Source of the DNA: Plantibacter sp. PA-3-X8
Lineage (GTDB): Bacteria; Actinomycetota; Actinomycetes; Actinomycetales; Microbacteriaceae
Length of the DNA: 64,000 nucleotides
Assembly: GCF_003856975.1 (NCBI RefSeq)
Contig: NZ_CP033107.1
Location: 620,001 to 684,000 of the forward strand
Direction: 5' to 3'
Shown here: piece after piece, positions 51,120 to 60,446 of the stretch
How the letters are laid out: every line of letters starts with the position of its first letter
How positions within the stretch are numbered: the stretch's first letter is position 1
Translations under genes and position numbers: made by a program
Notes under the pieces: generated by a model
Told to the model about the DNA's origin: nothing
Database searches by the model: none
The model's input: the letters and a program-made list of their open reading frames with translations, nothing else

Positions 51120-52219
51120 CCGGTCCGACGACACGAACCTCGACGCTGGACACGCGACCACTCACGGAACGGATCGACCGACGCGCACTCCGCGAGTACC
51201 GCACGGGCCTCCCGGGCGAGGTCCGTCCGCCACTCATGGCGGCGATCTGGCCCGCCGTCGTGCTGGTGGTGCTGCCGATCCTCTTCCTCTCCGCCTGGTG
51301 GTTCGTGCTCGAAGACGGCTCGATGCCGGATGAGCCATGGGACTGGTCGGCCCTGATCCTCCTGCCCTACCTCGCGCTGCCCGTCGGCATGCTCGTCCTG
51401 CTGGTGCGCACGGTCCGACGACGCAGCGGCGTCCGCCAATACCGGCTGGACCGGTTCGCGCGGGCGAACGGCCTGAGCTACCGGCCGTTCGCCATACCGG
51501 TGGCGCTGCCCGGGCTCATCTTCACGATGGGTGGGACGAGCGTCGTCAGGGACCTGCTGTGGCGCGACGGCAGGTCACCGCTGTCCGTCGGGAACCTGCG
51601 CACGACCATCGGCTCGGGACGGAACCGCAAGGAGCACCGCTGGGGCTACGTGGCCCTCCGGCTCCCCGTGGCGCTCCCCCACATCGTCCTGGACGCCGTC
51701 GGCAACAACTCGCTCCTGCACCCCCGCCTGCCCGTCACCTACGCCAAGGATCAGCGACTCTCACTTGAAGGCGACTTCGACCGCCACTTCCAGCTGTACT
51801 GCCCGCGCGGCTATGAGACCGATGCCCTCTACCTCTTCACGCCCGACATCATGGCGAGGTTCATCGACACCGTCGCCGAGCTCGATGTCGAGATCGTCGA
51901 CGACCATCTGTTCCTCTACTCGCCGAAGGACCTCTCGACCCTCGACCCCGAGGTGTGGACGTGGCTGATGTCGGTCGTCGACATCCTGACCGAGCGCATC
52001 GCGCAGTGGGAGCGCTGGCGGGATCGCCGTCTGGAACCGGTCGACGCGGCGATGATGCCGGGTTCGTTCCCGCTGATCCGTCCGCCCCGAGGGGTGGCCG
52101 GGCAGGGCCGACGTCTGTCCCGGCGGACGGGATGGTGGTGGGTGATCGGGCTCGCCCTCGCCGTCTACGGGTGGTATCTCATCATCGGCGACGCGGTCCG
52201 GGCGATCACCGGCGGCTGA
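51116..52219 (+). CDS. Membrane protein of unknown function
   Basis: 367 residues. Two N-terminal helices (AAIWPAVVLVVLPILFLSAW and ALILLPYLALPVGMLVLL), a soluble middle domain of about 220 residues (VALRLPVALPHIVLDAVGNN and EIVDDHLFLYSPKDLSTL) and a C-terminal helix (WWVIGLALAVYGWYLIIG). The layout is that of actinobacterial hypothetical membrane proteins; no enzymatic motif. ATGA overlap with the upstream acyltransferase-like gene argues for a functional pair. Confidence 0.75.
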   Translation: MTGPTTRTSTLDTRPLTERIDRRALREYRTGLPGEVRPPLMAAIWPAVVLVVLPILFLSAWWFVLEDGSMPDEPWDWSALILLPYLALPVGMLVLLVRTVRRRSGVRQYRLDRFARANGLSYRPFAIPVALPGLIFTMGGTSVVRDLLWRDGRSPLSVGNLRTTIGSGRNRKEHRWGYVALRLPVALPHIVLDAVGNNSLLHPRLPVTYAKDQRLSLEGDFDRHFQLYCPRGYETDALYLFTPDIMARFIDTVAELDVEIVDDHLFLYSPKDLSTLDPEVWTWLMSVVDILTERIAQWERWRDRRLEPVDAAMMPGSFPLIRPPRGVAGQGRRLSRRTGWWWVIGLALAVYGWYLIIGDAVRAITGG

Positions 52220-52232
52220 GCCCGTCCCAGCT

Positions 52233-52293
52233 CGCGAACTGTCACTTCGGCACAGTGCGGGCCGCGCACACTCGCATCAAGTGACAGTTCGCG
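52233..52293. terminator. 15-bp inverted repeat between convergent genes
   Basis: CGCGAACTGTCACTT (52233-52247) and AAGTGACAGTTCGCG (52279-52293) pair perfectly around a 31-nt loop, between the ends of the genes at 52219 and 52297. It has no T-tract. It may be a bidirectional terminator or a dispersed repeat (REP-like). Confidence 0.55.
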
Positions 52294-52296
52294 GGC

Positions 52297-53151
52297 TCAA
52301 ACGCGAGTGATGAGTGCTTGGCGCGCGGCGACGGCTGCTGCGGCGAGCTGGTAGTAGACCGTGATGATGCCGATGACCTCATCCGTCGTGGCCAGGGTCC
52401 GGCGCACGGTGCGGTCCCCGACGCGCTCGACACCCGGGATCCCGACGGCCATCTCGGCCGCGACGGTGAGTGGCAGATCGACCTCGAGGACCAGTTCCTC
52501 CGGCAGCACCGGTCGCGGCAGCTCGGCGTGACCCCGGACGGCACGCTCTGCGGCTGAACGCACGACCTCTCTGGCCACCGACGGCGCGAGCGAATTCGTC
52601 GCGGCGTACCCGTGAGCGATCTTCACCTCGGCGACCGCAGCACCGGGGATCCGATCCCGCACGACCTCGCAGATGACATCGTCGCCCGTCACGAGACCGA
52701 CCGGAACACCGAGCGATGCCGCGTACAGGGCGTTGACCTCCGCCTCGGACACCGCCTGACCGTTGATCCGGACGCCCGTGAAGTGACTGGAGAAGGTGTG
52801 CGCGAGGACTCCCGGCCCGCCGGCGGGCGCGTGGTAGCCGATGAAGAGCGCGAGGTCGCAGTCGGCCGTGAGCCCCTCGGCCATGCACTGCAGCTTCGGG
52901 CTCCCGAAGACGAGACGGGCCCTGGGATCGAGCAGTTCGTGCAGGAAGTTGTCCATCGTGCCGTGCGAGTCGTTGACGACGACCTCCGTAGCACCCCCGT
53001 CGAACGCACCGGAGATCGCCGCGTTCGTCTCCAGCGTCATGAGCTCCTGGGAACGCGGGTATCCATGCCCGCCGCGGACCACCTGATCGAACGTCGCGAT
53101 CCCCGCGATGCCCTCCATGTCGACCGACAGGTACACCTTCACCGCACTCAT
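52297..53151 (-). CDS. M55-family D-aminopeptidase (DppA-like)
   Basis: 284 residues with the M55 signature SVDMEGIAG at residues 9-17 (metal ligands Asp11 and Glu13), VVNDSHGTMDNF and GYHAPAGGPGVLAHTFS, matching the DppA metal site and nearby catalytic His. DppA-type enzymes cleave D-Ala-containing dipeptides. It overlaps the preceding beta-lactamase-fold gene (ATGA at 53148-53151) and sits opposite a peptide ABC transporter, which fits recovery of D-peptides from cell wall. No signal peptide. Confidence 0.9.
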   Translation of the reverse strand: MSAVKVYLSVDMEGIAGIATFDQVVRGGHGYPRSQELMTLETNAAISGAFDGGATEVVVNDSHGTMDNFLHELLDPRARLVFGSPKLQCMAEGLTADCDLALFIGYHAPAGGPGVLAHTFSSHFTGVRINGQAVSEAEVNALYAASLGVPVGLVTGDDVICEVVRDRIPGAAVAEVKIAHGYAATNSLAPSVAREVVRSAAERAVRGHAELPRPVLPEELVLEVDLPLTVAAEMAVGIPGVERVGDRTVRRTLATTDEVIGIITVYYQLAAAAVAARQALITRV

Positions 53152-54089
53152 ACCGGAAGTCCCTGGCTCGAACGCAGGGCGTCGACGGCGACGCGGGCCA
53201 CCGTGCCGATCGCGCGGTCGGCATCAGGGTGGCGCAGTTCGAGGCTCGACTCCCGGAGGAACACCCCCACCGCGTACCGTCCGCCGTCCGGGTACTCCAC
53301 GACGCCCGCCTCGTTGCGGATGAAGAAGAGCGTGCCCGTCTTGCCGCTGACCTTCACGCGGGAATCGGGGAATCCTGCGACGAGTCGATGTGACCAGGCC
53401 TGCAGCCCGAGCACCCGGCGCACCTCGGCCGCAGCGGCCGCCCCGATGACCTCGTCGCGCCAGACGGCCGCCAGCAGCGTCGTGATCTCGCGGGGCGTCG
53501 TCCGGTCATTCGACTCGGGGTTCGAGACCCGTGAGGACTGCAGCTGAGCGAGATCGGCGGCGGTCAGGGTCCCGGCCCGGAGGCGAACCTCCAGTTCGCC
53601 CAGTGACTCGCCGAGGTCCTCGGCCATCATGCGGAACAGTGCGTCGCAATCCACCGGGACGACCGTCCGCTCGAGCCCGAAGCTCCGCATCGTGGCGTTC
53701 ACCGAGTCGAGGCCGACGAGGTCGGTGATGAGGTCGGTGGCCCGGTTGTCGCTGACCGACATCATCAGGACGGAGAGGTCGCGGAGCGACAGCTCGACGT
53801 CGTCGAGGAGGATCGAGAGACCGGTCGGCCCGTCGGTGCGGCGTTCGTCGGCTCCGACGCGGATCCGCCGTCGTGGGTCGAGGGCCCCGGCCTCGTACTG
53901 CCGAGCGAGCTCGACGAGTACAGGCAGCTTGAAGACGCTCGCGGTGACGACGTCGGTGTCGGCGTCCAGCCCGACCTCGACGCCCGAGTCGATGTCGACG
54001 GCGTGCACGTATCCGCGGACACCGAGCGGCTCGAGGACCGATTCGATCCGAGCTGCGATGACCGGATCGGAGTCTTGAGTGATCGTCAT
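53148..54089 (-). CDS. Class A beta-lactamase-fold serine hydrolase, cytoplasmic
   Basis: 313 residues. Motifs: S51-V-F-K54 (SxxK), S113-D-N115 (SDN) and K250-T-G252 (KTG), the full class A triad. The ExELN Glu166 motif expected of class A beta-lactamases is not evident, which points to a D,D-peptidase, amidase or other serine hydrolase rather than a classical beta-lactamase. There is no signal peptide; the start ATG 54089 is 6 nt after a GATACT -10. It is coupled to the M55 D-aminopeptidase, so both may process imported D-peptides in the cytoplasm. Confidence 0.82.
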   Translation of the reverse strand: MTITQDSDPVIAARIESVLEPLGVRGYVHAVDIDSGVEVGLDADTDVVTASVFKLPVLVELARQYEAGALDPRRRIRVGADERRTDGPTGLSILLDDVELSLRDLSVLMMSVSDNRATDLITDLVGLDSVNATMRSFGLERTVVPVDCDALFRMMAEDLGESLGELEVRLRAGTLTAADLAQLQSSRVSNPESNDRTTPREITTLLAAVWRDEVIGAAAAAEVRRVLGLQAWSHRLVAGFPDSRVKVSGKTGTLFFIRNEAGVVEYPDGGRYAVGVFLRESSLELRHPDADRAIGTVARVAVDALRSSQGLPV

Positions 54090-54127
54090 CCACCCAGTAT
54101 CTTCGTGCACCAATGGAGCCGATTCGT

Positions 54128-54146
54128 CCAAGAGTCCAACTCTTGG
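54128..54146. promoter_or_regulatory. CCAAGAGT palindrome in the peptide-locus promoter
   Basis: CCAAGAGT-CCA-ACTCTTGG is a perfect 8-bp inverted repeat with a 3-nt spacer, between the divergent hydrolase gene (start 54089) and the PucR gene (start 54183). It is the best candidate for the PucR binding site. Confidence 0.6.
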
Positions 54147-54182
54147 GGGTTCGAGCTGTTCGATCGAGCAGAAACGGGTCAG

Positions 54183-55811
54183 ATGAACGAGCAGCGCTCA
54201 CCGGATCGAGTCACCACTGCAGCGACGCTGGGGCGGCTGTTCGATCGACTCGGCTCCACGCTGCTCTCGCTGGAGGCAGGGCACCTGGATGCGAGCACGC
54301 AGGTGTCAGCGGTCGTCCTCTACGACCCGCTCGACCCGCCGACGATCACGAGTGGCACGATCGTGCTCGGCGTCGGTCTCACCGGCCCGGAGCAGATGGC
54401 GGCCCAGATCCGCTCTCTCGCGGCGGACGGGGCGGTCGCGCTCGTGGTGCGTGAACCGGTGCCGACGAGTCGCGAGGTCGCCGAGGCCATCGCCGAGAGC
54501 GACATGGTGCTCCTCGGGCTGATCCGCGGTGCGTCCTGGATCCAGGTGGCGACCATGCTGAACTCGACACTGAGCCCCGAGGGGTCGGAGAGCGGCATCG
54601 TCGGCTCGGGGACGGATGCGGCGGCCGAGCTCTTCGAACTCGCCGACGCGGTCGCCGCTCTCCTGCAGGCACCCGTCACGATCGAGAACCTGTCCTCACG
54701 TGTGCTGGCGTTCTCCGCCGACCAGGCCGGCACGGATGAACCGCGGCGGCAGACCATCCTCGGCCTGCAGGTGCCCGACGTCTACGGCGACATGCACCGC
54801 GCCCAGGGGGTGTTCCGCCAGATCTACACCTCGCCGACACCGGTCTTCGTGAAGTCCGTCGTCAGCGGGAGCCTCCCGCGGGTCGCGATGCGGGTGAAGG
54901 CCGGCGAGGAGGTCCTCGGGTCGATCTGGGCGGTCGTCGAGGAGCCGCTCACGGCCCAGCGGGCCCAGGGCATGGTGGAAGCCGCGCGTGTCGTCGCGCT
55001 CACCATGCTGCGAGCGCGCGTGGCGTTCGACGCTTCCGCTCGACTGCGGCTCGGGCTCGTCAGCATGCTGCTCGACGGCGGCATCCGCGCGCGGGAGGCG
55101 GCGACACAGCTCGACATCGCCGCCGACGCCGCGTGCGTCATCGCCCTCGGACCCGGCGAGCGCGGAGCAGGCGACGAAGCGAGATCGGAGGCGGAGCTGC
55201 AGCGGGTGACGAGCACCTTGAACATGTACCTGCAGCCGATCTACCCGAGAGCCATCGCCGCGCTCCTCGGCGGAGTCATCTATGCGGTCGTCCCGCTGCG
55301 CGCGGCCGAGGAGCGGATGCAGTCCGAGATGGTGCAGCTCGCGCGCGAGTTCGTGTCGCGGATGGACGCGCCGAGCCGGTTCTTCGCCGGCGTGGGGAGC
55401 GTGGTCCCGAGTGTGTCGGAGCTCACCGAGTCGAAGGCCGAGGCCGACGGAGCCCTCCGTGTGCTCCGGAGCCGTGCGGTCGTCGGCGAGCAGGTGGCGA
55501 CCGCCGACGAGGTGCAGGTGGATTGGCTGATGCTGCGGATCTCCGATTCGCTGGCGGTCGACGGGATCGTCGCGACCGGCCCGCTCGCGACCCTCCGCAC
55601 CTACGACGCGCAGCACGGGACCGAGTTCGTCGCGACACTCCGCTCCTGGTTGGACCATTTCGGGGACGTCCGTTCGGCATCCCAGGCGATGCATGTGCAC
55701 ACGAACACGTTCCGCTACCGACTGAGTCGACTGTCCGAGATCGCCGGCATCGACCTCGACGATGCCGCCAGCCGATTCGGTCTGATGCTGCAGCTCCGTC
55801 TGCTCGGCTGA
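54183..55811 (+). CDS. PucR-family transcriptional regulator
   Basis: 542 residues. N-terminal PucR-like purine-catabolism-regulator-type domain (about 1-160), a GAF-like middle (170-300) and a C-terminal HTH_30 with SASQAMHVHTNTFRYRLSRL followed by SEIAGIDL, diagnostic of PucR/CdaR activators. ATG 54183 is preferred to the longer frame at 54003 because the region upstream holds the palindrome and is antisense to the hydrolase. It lies between the two divergent halves of the peptide locus and is the probable activator of both. Confidence 0.88.
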   Translation: MNEQRSPDRVTTAATLGRLFDRLGSTLLSLEAGHLDASTQVSAVVLYDPLDPPTITSGTIVLGVGLTGPEQMAAQIRSLAADGAVALVVREPVPTSREVAEAIAESDMVLLGLIRGASWIQVATMLNSTLSPEGSESGIVGSGTDAAAELFELADAVAALLQAPVTIENLSSRVLAFSADQAGTDEPRRQTILGLQVPDVYGDMHRAQGVFRQIYTSPTPVFVKSVVSGSLPRVAMRVKAGEEVLGSIWAVVEEPLTAQRAQGMVEAARVVALTMLRARVAFDASARLRLGLVSMLLDGGIRAREAATQLDIAADAACVIALGPGERGAGDEARSEAELQRVTSTLNMYLQPIYPRAIAALLGGVIYAVVPLRAAEERMQSEMVQLAREFVSRMDAPSRFFAGVGSVVPSVSELTESKAEADGALRVLRSRAVVGEQVATADEVQVDWLMLRISDSLAVDGIVATGPLATLRTYDAQHGTEFVATLRSWLDHFGDVRSASQAMHVHTNTFRYRLSRLSEIAGIDLDDAASRFGLMLQLRLLG

Positions 55812-55958
55812 TGCGATCGCGGACTGTTCGATCCGACGATCGGGACGTCGATACTCGTCCGATCACACGATGATCGGTTCGAGGGCAGGGCGCAAGGTTG
55901 AACAACCGGTGACGTAACCGTCATCCGCCGCCCGCACATCGAACAGAAGGCCGATCGA

Positions 55959-57563
55959 ATGACCGTACGCGCCCTCGCCACCGCGGCCCTCGCCGCAGTC
56001 GGCATGCTCGCCCTCGTCTCCTGCAGCGCCGCCGCACCGGGAGGGTCGTCCTCCGAGGACTTCGCCGAGGACGGCACGTTCACGACGATGATCTCGCAGG
56101 ACCCCGGCGACCTGAACCCGCTCGTCACCAACCTCGTCTCCGCCCAGTTCGTCAACGCCTACGCCTACGACTCCCTGCTCTTCGTCGAGCCGTCGACGGG
56201 CGACCCCAAGCCGTATCTCGCCACGAGCTGGGAGGACGGCGCGGACCGCGTCTCCTTCACGCTGCGGGACGACATCACCTGCTCGGACGGCACACCGTTC
56301 ACCGCCCAGGTCGCCGCCGACAACTTCTCCTGGGTCGCCGACCCCGCCAACGGCTCCCCGCTCATGGGCACGACCGTCCCGGCCGGTACCGTCGCGACCG
56401 CCGAGGGTGACGTCCTGACCGTCACGACGCCCGGCCCGTCGCCCTTCCTCCTGAAGATCATCGGCTCCGCCGCCCTCGCATGTCCCGCCGCGCTCGAGGA
56501 CCCGAAGGCGGCCAGCGCAGCCAGCGTCGGCACCGGTCCGTTCACCATCACCGAGGTCGTGCCGAACGACCACATCACGCTCGAACGTCGCGACGACTAC
56601 ACCTGGGGCCCTGACGGTCTCACGACCGCCGCAGCCGGGGTGCCGAAGACGGTGACCGTCAAGATCGTCACCGACCCGAGCACCGCCGCGAACCTGCTCC
56701 TCGCCGGCGAGCTGAACGCCGCTCCCGTCACCGGCGCCGATGAGGAACGCGTGATCGGCGCGTCGCTCGACTCCCGCTCCTACTCCGCGATGTCCGGCGA
56801 GATCATGTTCAACCAGTACGAGGGGCTGCCGACAGCCGATGTCGCGGTACGCCAGGCGCTCATCCAAGCCGCCGACCTCGACACGTACACGACGATCAAC
56901 ACCGCGGAGAAGGGTGTGCGGGCGACCTCGCTCCTCGCTCCCGAACCACTCATGTGCACCTACGACAGCGTCGACGGCGCGGTCCCGGGCTTCGACGCGA
57001 AGGCGGCCGCCAAGACGCTCGCCGACGTCGGCTGGACGAAGGGCGCCGGCGGCAAGCTGGAGCGCGACGGCAGTCCACTCGCCATCAGCGTCGTGTACAT
57101 CAACTCGATCGATGCGCAGAGCGCCGGTGCGGAATACCTCGCCGGACTCTGGGAGGAGCTCGGCGTCACCGTCAAGCTCGTCGGTGGTGACCGCAACGCC
57201 CTCCTGTCGAACACCTTCTCGGCGCCCGACCCGAGCTCCTGGAGCGTCGTGCTCGGTCTCACCATCCAGACCAACACCCCGTCGATCCTCCCGCCGTACC
57301 TGTCCGGAGCGACCCCGCCGGACGGCATCAACTTCGCCTCGGTCGACAACCCGGAGTACACCGAGCTGGCCACCACGGCCGCATCGCTCGCCGGCGACGA
57401 GTCCTGCGCGACCTGGGAGCAGGCGGAGCGCGCGCTGTTCGAGTCGGCCGACATCATCCCGATCTCGATCACGAAGAGCAACATGTACTTCAACGGCGCC
57501 ACGACCGTGATCGACCCCTCCGGTGGGCTCATCCCCGGTGCCGGCATCCGGGTCCTGAAGTAG
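55959..57563 (+). CDS. ABC transporter substrate-binding lipoprotein, oligopeptide family (SBP_bac_5)
   Basis: 534 residues. The signal peptide ends in lipobox LVSC (Cys22). The mature part shows DPGDLNPLV, ASAASVGTGPFTI and EDGADRVSFTLRDDI-type segments, standard for DppA/OppA-like solute receptors of cluster C. RBS AGAAGG upstream. First gene of an SBP-permease-permease/ATPase-ATPase operon. The family binds peptides, nickel or other small solutes; given the D-peptidase neighbours, peptides are most likely. Confidence 0.92.
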   Translation: MTVRALATAALAAVGMLALVSCSAAAPGGSSSEDFAEDGTFTTMISQDPGDLNPLVTNLVSAQFVNAYAYDSLLFVEPSTGDPKPYLATSWEDGADRVSFTLRDDITCSDGTPFTAQVAADNFSWVADPANGSPLMGTTVPAGTVATAEGDVLTVTTPGPSPFLLKIIGSAALACPAALEDPKAASAASVGTGPFTITEVVPNDHITLERRDDYTWGPDGLTTAAAGVPKTVTVKIVTDPSTAANLLLAGELNAAPVTGADEERVIGASLDSRSYSAMSGEIMFNQYEGLPTADVAVRQALIQAADLDTYTTINTAEKGVRATSLLAPEPLMCTYDSVDGAVPGFDAKAAAKTLADVGWTKGAGGKLERDGSPLAISVVYINSIDAQSAGAEYLAGLWEELGVTVKLVGGDRNALLSNTFSAPDPSSWSVVLGLTIQTNTPSILPPYLSGATPPDGINFASVDNPEYTELATTAASLAGDESCATWEQAERALFESADIIPISITKSNMYFNGATTVIDPSGGLIPGAGIRVLK

Positions 57564-57577
57564 CGGTCGCCGGCATC

Positions 57578-58603
57578 ATGACGCAGCAGCAGATCGCATC
57601 GACGACCGGGAGCGGCGCCCTCACGGCGACGCGTCGACCCCGCCAGGGCCGCGCCCGCGGCACCTGGAGCGCGTTCCTCCTCCGGAGGCTCGGTCGCCTC
57701 GCGATCTCGATCGTGGCGCTGGTGACCGTGTCCTTCTTCATGATCCGCCTGGTCCCCGGTGACCCCATCCGGAACGCGCTCGGCATCAACGCCACGCCCG
57801 CTGTCGTGGAGGCCCGCAGGGAGGCCCTCGGGCTGAACCTGCCGCTCTGGGAGCAGTACCTGCGTTTCTGGCAGGGGCTGTTCACGGGCGATCTGGGCGA
57901 GTCGTTCTCGCTCCAGATCCCCGTCTCGCAGATCATCGCCCAGCGTCTCCCCGCCACCCTCGAACTCGCACTCCTCGCCCTCGTGACGATGCTCGTGTTC
58001 GCGATCCCGATCGGTCTCGCCGCCGCCGCACTCACCCGCGGCGGGCGCCGACGAGGTCTCGAGCTCGGCTACACCTCGGTGAGCGGATTCTTCGCCGTCG
58101 TGCCGGAGTTCCTCATCGGCGTCGGCCTCATCTACGTGTTCGCCGTCCAGCTCCACCTGCTGCCGGTCGCCGGCCGGACAGGACCTGCGTCGTACCTGCT
58201 CCCGGTGGCAGCGCTCTCGATCGGCAGCATCGCGGCCATGTCCCGCATCGTGCGGGCCGAGGCCCTCACCGTGCTCGACCAGGACTACATCCGGACGGCT
58301 CGGGCGAAACGCATGCCGGCCTGGCGCGTCTACCTGCGACACGCGCTGCCCAACCTGCTCACCTCGGCGCTCACCATCGGCGGACTCGTCCTCGGCGGGC
58401 TCATCGCCGGAACGGTCCTCGTGGAGACGATCTTCTCCTGGCCGGGACTCGGGCTCACGATCGTCAACTCCATCAGGGACAAGGACTACCCGGTCGCCCA
58501 GGGCGTCATCATCCTCTACGGACTCATCGTCCTGCTCGTCACGCTACTCGTCGACGTGGTCCTCGTCCTGCTCGACCCCCGCAGCGCGCTGAAGGAGAAC
58601 TGA
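57578..58603 (+). CDS. ABC transporter permease, DppB/OppB type
   Basis: 341 residues with a first helix (LAISIVALVTVSFFMIRLVP), the periplasmic region GDPIRNALG, and the EAA loop IRTARAKRMPAWRVYLRHAL, typical of DppB. Six predicted helices. Fifteen bases follow the SBP stop. Second gene of the peptide-transporter operon. Confidence 0.94.
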   Translation: MTQQQIASTTGSGALTATRRPRQGRARGTWSAFLLRRLGRLAISIVALVTVSFFMIRLVPGDPIRNALGINATPAVVEARREALGLNLPLWEQYLRFWQGLFTGDLGESFSLQIPVSQIIAQRLPATLELALLALVTMLVFAIPIGLAAAALTRGGRRRGLELGYTSVSGFFAVVPEFLIGVGLIYVFAVQLHLLPVAGRTGPASYLLPVAALSIGSIAAMSRIVRAEALTVLDQDYIRTARAKRMPAWRVYLRHALPNLLTSALTIGGLVLGGLIAGTVLVETIFSWPGLGLTIVNSIRDKDYPVAQGVIILYGLIVLLVTLLVDVVLVLLDPRSALKEN

Positions 58604-58604
58604 C

Positions 58605-60446
58605 ATGGCGAACGTGCAGTCCACCGACCGACGTGGCCCGAGCCGGCTCTCACGCGTGCTTCGATCCCCGCTCGGCATCGCCACCATCGTCGGGCTCGCC
58701 ATCCTCATCACCGCGACCATCCTCGGCCCCATCATCTGGGGCGCGCAGTCGATGGTGACGGACGTCACCCAGCTGTCTGCGAAGCCGAGTGCCGCGCACC
58801 CGTTCGGCACCGATGCGGCCGGACGCGACGTGTTCGCGAGAGTGATGACCGCGACCCGGCTGTCGGTGGTCATGGCACTCGCCGCCACCGCGATCGGCGT
58901 CACCCTCGGTATCGTCGTCGGGTTCCTGCCGTCGATCCTCCCGCGACCGGCAGCCGCCTTCATCGTGAGCGGCACGGGCATCGCCCTCGCCTTCCCGTCG
59001 CTGCTGCTCGCCATCGTGCTCTCGATCTCGGTGGGGGCGTCGTCACTCGGCGCCGTCCTCGCGATCGGGTTCGCCATGATCCCGTTCTTCGCACGGCTCG
59101 CGCAGACGATGTCCGCGAGTATCGCCGGTCGCGACTTCGTGTCGGCCGCGCGGATCCTCGGCGTCCCGCGGTGGCGCATCCTGGTCCGGCACATCCTGCC
59201 GAACGTCCGGGAACCGCTCATCGTCAACGCCAGCATCGGCGCCGGCGGGTCGCTCATCGCGTTCGCCGGACTGTCCTTCCTCGGTCTCGGGGTACAGGCG
59301 CCGGAGACGGACTGGGGCCGCATGCTCAACGAAGGGCTCGCGAAGATTTATGTGAACCCGGCGACGGCGCTGGCCCCCGGTGCGGCGGTCGTCTTCGCCG
59401 GTGTCGTCTTCACCCTCCTCGGCGAGACCCTGTCGCGTGCGTTCGGGATCGATTCCCTGGGCAGCAGACGCCAGGCCACGCGCGCCCCGCGTTCGGCCCG
59501 CGTCGAGGCCGACCCCGCAGCGCTCGACACGGCGTCCGACGCCGTGCTCAGCGTCCGCGACCTGCATGTGGCGGCTCCGTCGGGAGCCGGCTGGACCCAT
59601 CCCGTCACGGGCGTCGACTTCGACATCGCCCCCGGGGAGATCGTCGGGCTCGTCGGTGAATCGGGCTCCGGGAAATCGCTCACGTGCCTGGCCGTCGCGG
59701 CGCTGCTCGAGGATCCGCTCGTCGTCACCGCGGGGCGCGTGCGCTTCGACGGCAGCGAACTCACCCGCCACGGCGTCGTCCCCGGTCGAGCCTCCACCCG
59801 TGCACTCGCGAAGCAGCTCGGCACCCGCCTGGCGATGGTGTTCCAGGACCCCTCGACCTCCCTCAACCCGGCCCTGCGCATCGGCCCACAGGTCGCGGAG
59901 ATCGGCCTCCTGCACGAGGGCCTCGATCGCCGTGCAGCAGCCGAACGGGCCGTCGGGCGCCTCGCCGACGTCCGGATCTCCGACCCGGAGCGACGCGCGA
60001 AGCAGTATCCGCACGAGTTCTCCGGCGGCATGCGGCAACGGGCGATGATCGCCATGGGACTCATGGGCGAACCGGCGCTCATCATCGCGGACGAGCCCAC
60101 GACCGCGCTCGACGTCACGGTGCAGCGCGAGGTGCTCAGCCTGCTGCACGCCGTGAACCGCGAGACGGGGGCCGCCGTGCTGCTCGTGTCGCACGACATC
60201 GCCGTGGTCACGGGCCTCTGCACCCGCGTGATGGTGATGTACCGCGGCCGCATGGTCGAGGACCTGAGCGTGGACGCGCTCCTGTCCGGCGAAGCGCAGC
60301 ACCCCTACACGCGGGCGCTGCTCGACGCCGTGCCGGACTTCGACGCCGAGCCGGGCACACCGTTCGCGACGATCGCCGAGGGGACCGACTTCCAGACCGA
60401 GGCGGCGCGGACCCGGACGACGGAGACACGGGGAGTGAACGCATGA
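58605..60446 (+). CDS. Fused permease-ATPase of the peptide ABC transporter (DppC-DppD)
   Basis: 613 residues. The N-terminal 290 are a DppC-type permease with a GTDAAGRDVFARVM loop and EAA motif VSAARILGVPRWRILV; the C-terminal 300 are a DppD-type ATPase with Walker A GESGSGKS, signature SGGMRQRAMIAMGL, Walker B LIIADEPTTALD, and a C-terminal oligopeptide-transporter tail (HPYTRALLDAVPDF). The two domains are usually separate genes; the frame is continuous through the Arg/Ala-rich linker (about 290-315). The start is 1 nt after the DppB stop. It overlaps the next ATPase by ATGA. Confidence 0.92.
   Translation: MANVQSTDRRGPSRLSRVLRSPLGIATIVGLAILITATILGPIIWGAQSMVTDVTQLSAKPSAAHPFGTDAAGRDVFARVMTATRLSVVMALAATAIGVTLGIVVGFLPSILPRPAAAFIVSGTGIALAFPSLLLAIVLSISVGASSLGAVLAIGFAMIPFFARLAQTMSASIAGRDFVSAARILGVPRWRILVRHILPNVREPLIVNASIGAGGSLIAFAGLSFLGLGVQAPETDWGRMLNEGLAKIYVNPATALAPGAAVVFAGVVFTLLGETLSRAFGIDSLGSRRQATRAPRSARVEADPAALDTASDAVLSVRDLHVAAPSGAGWTHPVTGVDFDIAPGEIVGLVGESGSGKSLTCLAVAALLEDPLVVTAGRVRFDGSELTRHGVVPGRASTRALAKQLGTRLAMVFQDPSTSLNPALRIGPQVAEIGLLHEGLDRRAAAERAVGRLADVRISDPERRAKQYPHEFSGGMRQRAMIAMGLMGEPALIIADEPTTALDVTVQREVLSLLHAVNRETGAAVLLVSHDIAVVTGLCTRVMVMYRGRMVEDLSVDALLSGEAQHPYTRALLDAVPDFDAEPGTPFATIAEGTDFQTEAARTRTTETRGVNA

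Noticed and set aside
59684..60442. A start for the second ATPase far upstream in the same frame
   Set aside because: That part overlaps the fused permease-ATPase in another frame and encodes Arg-rich nonsense; the ATGA overlap at 60443 gives the real start.
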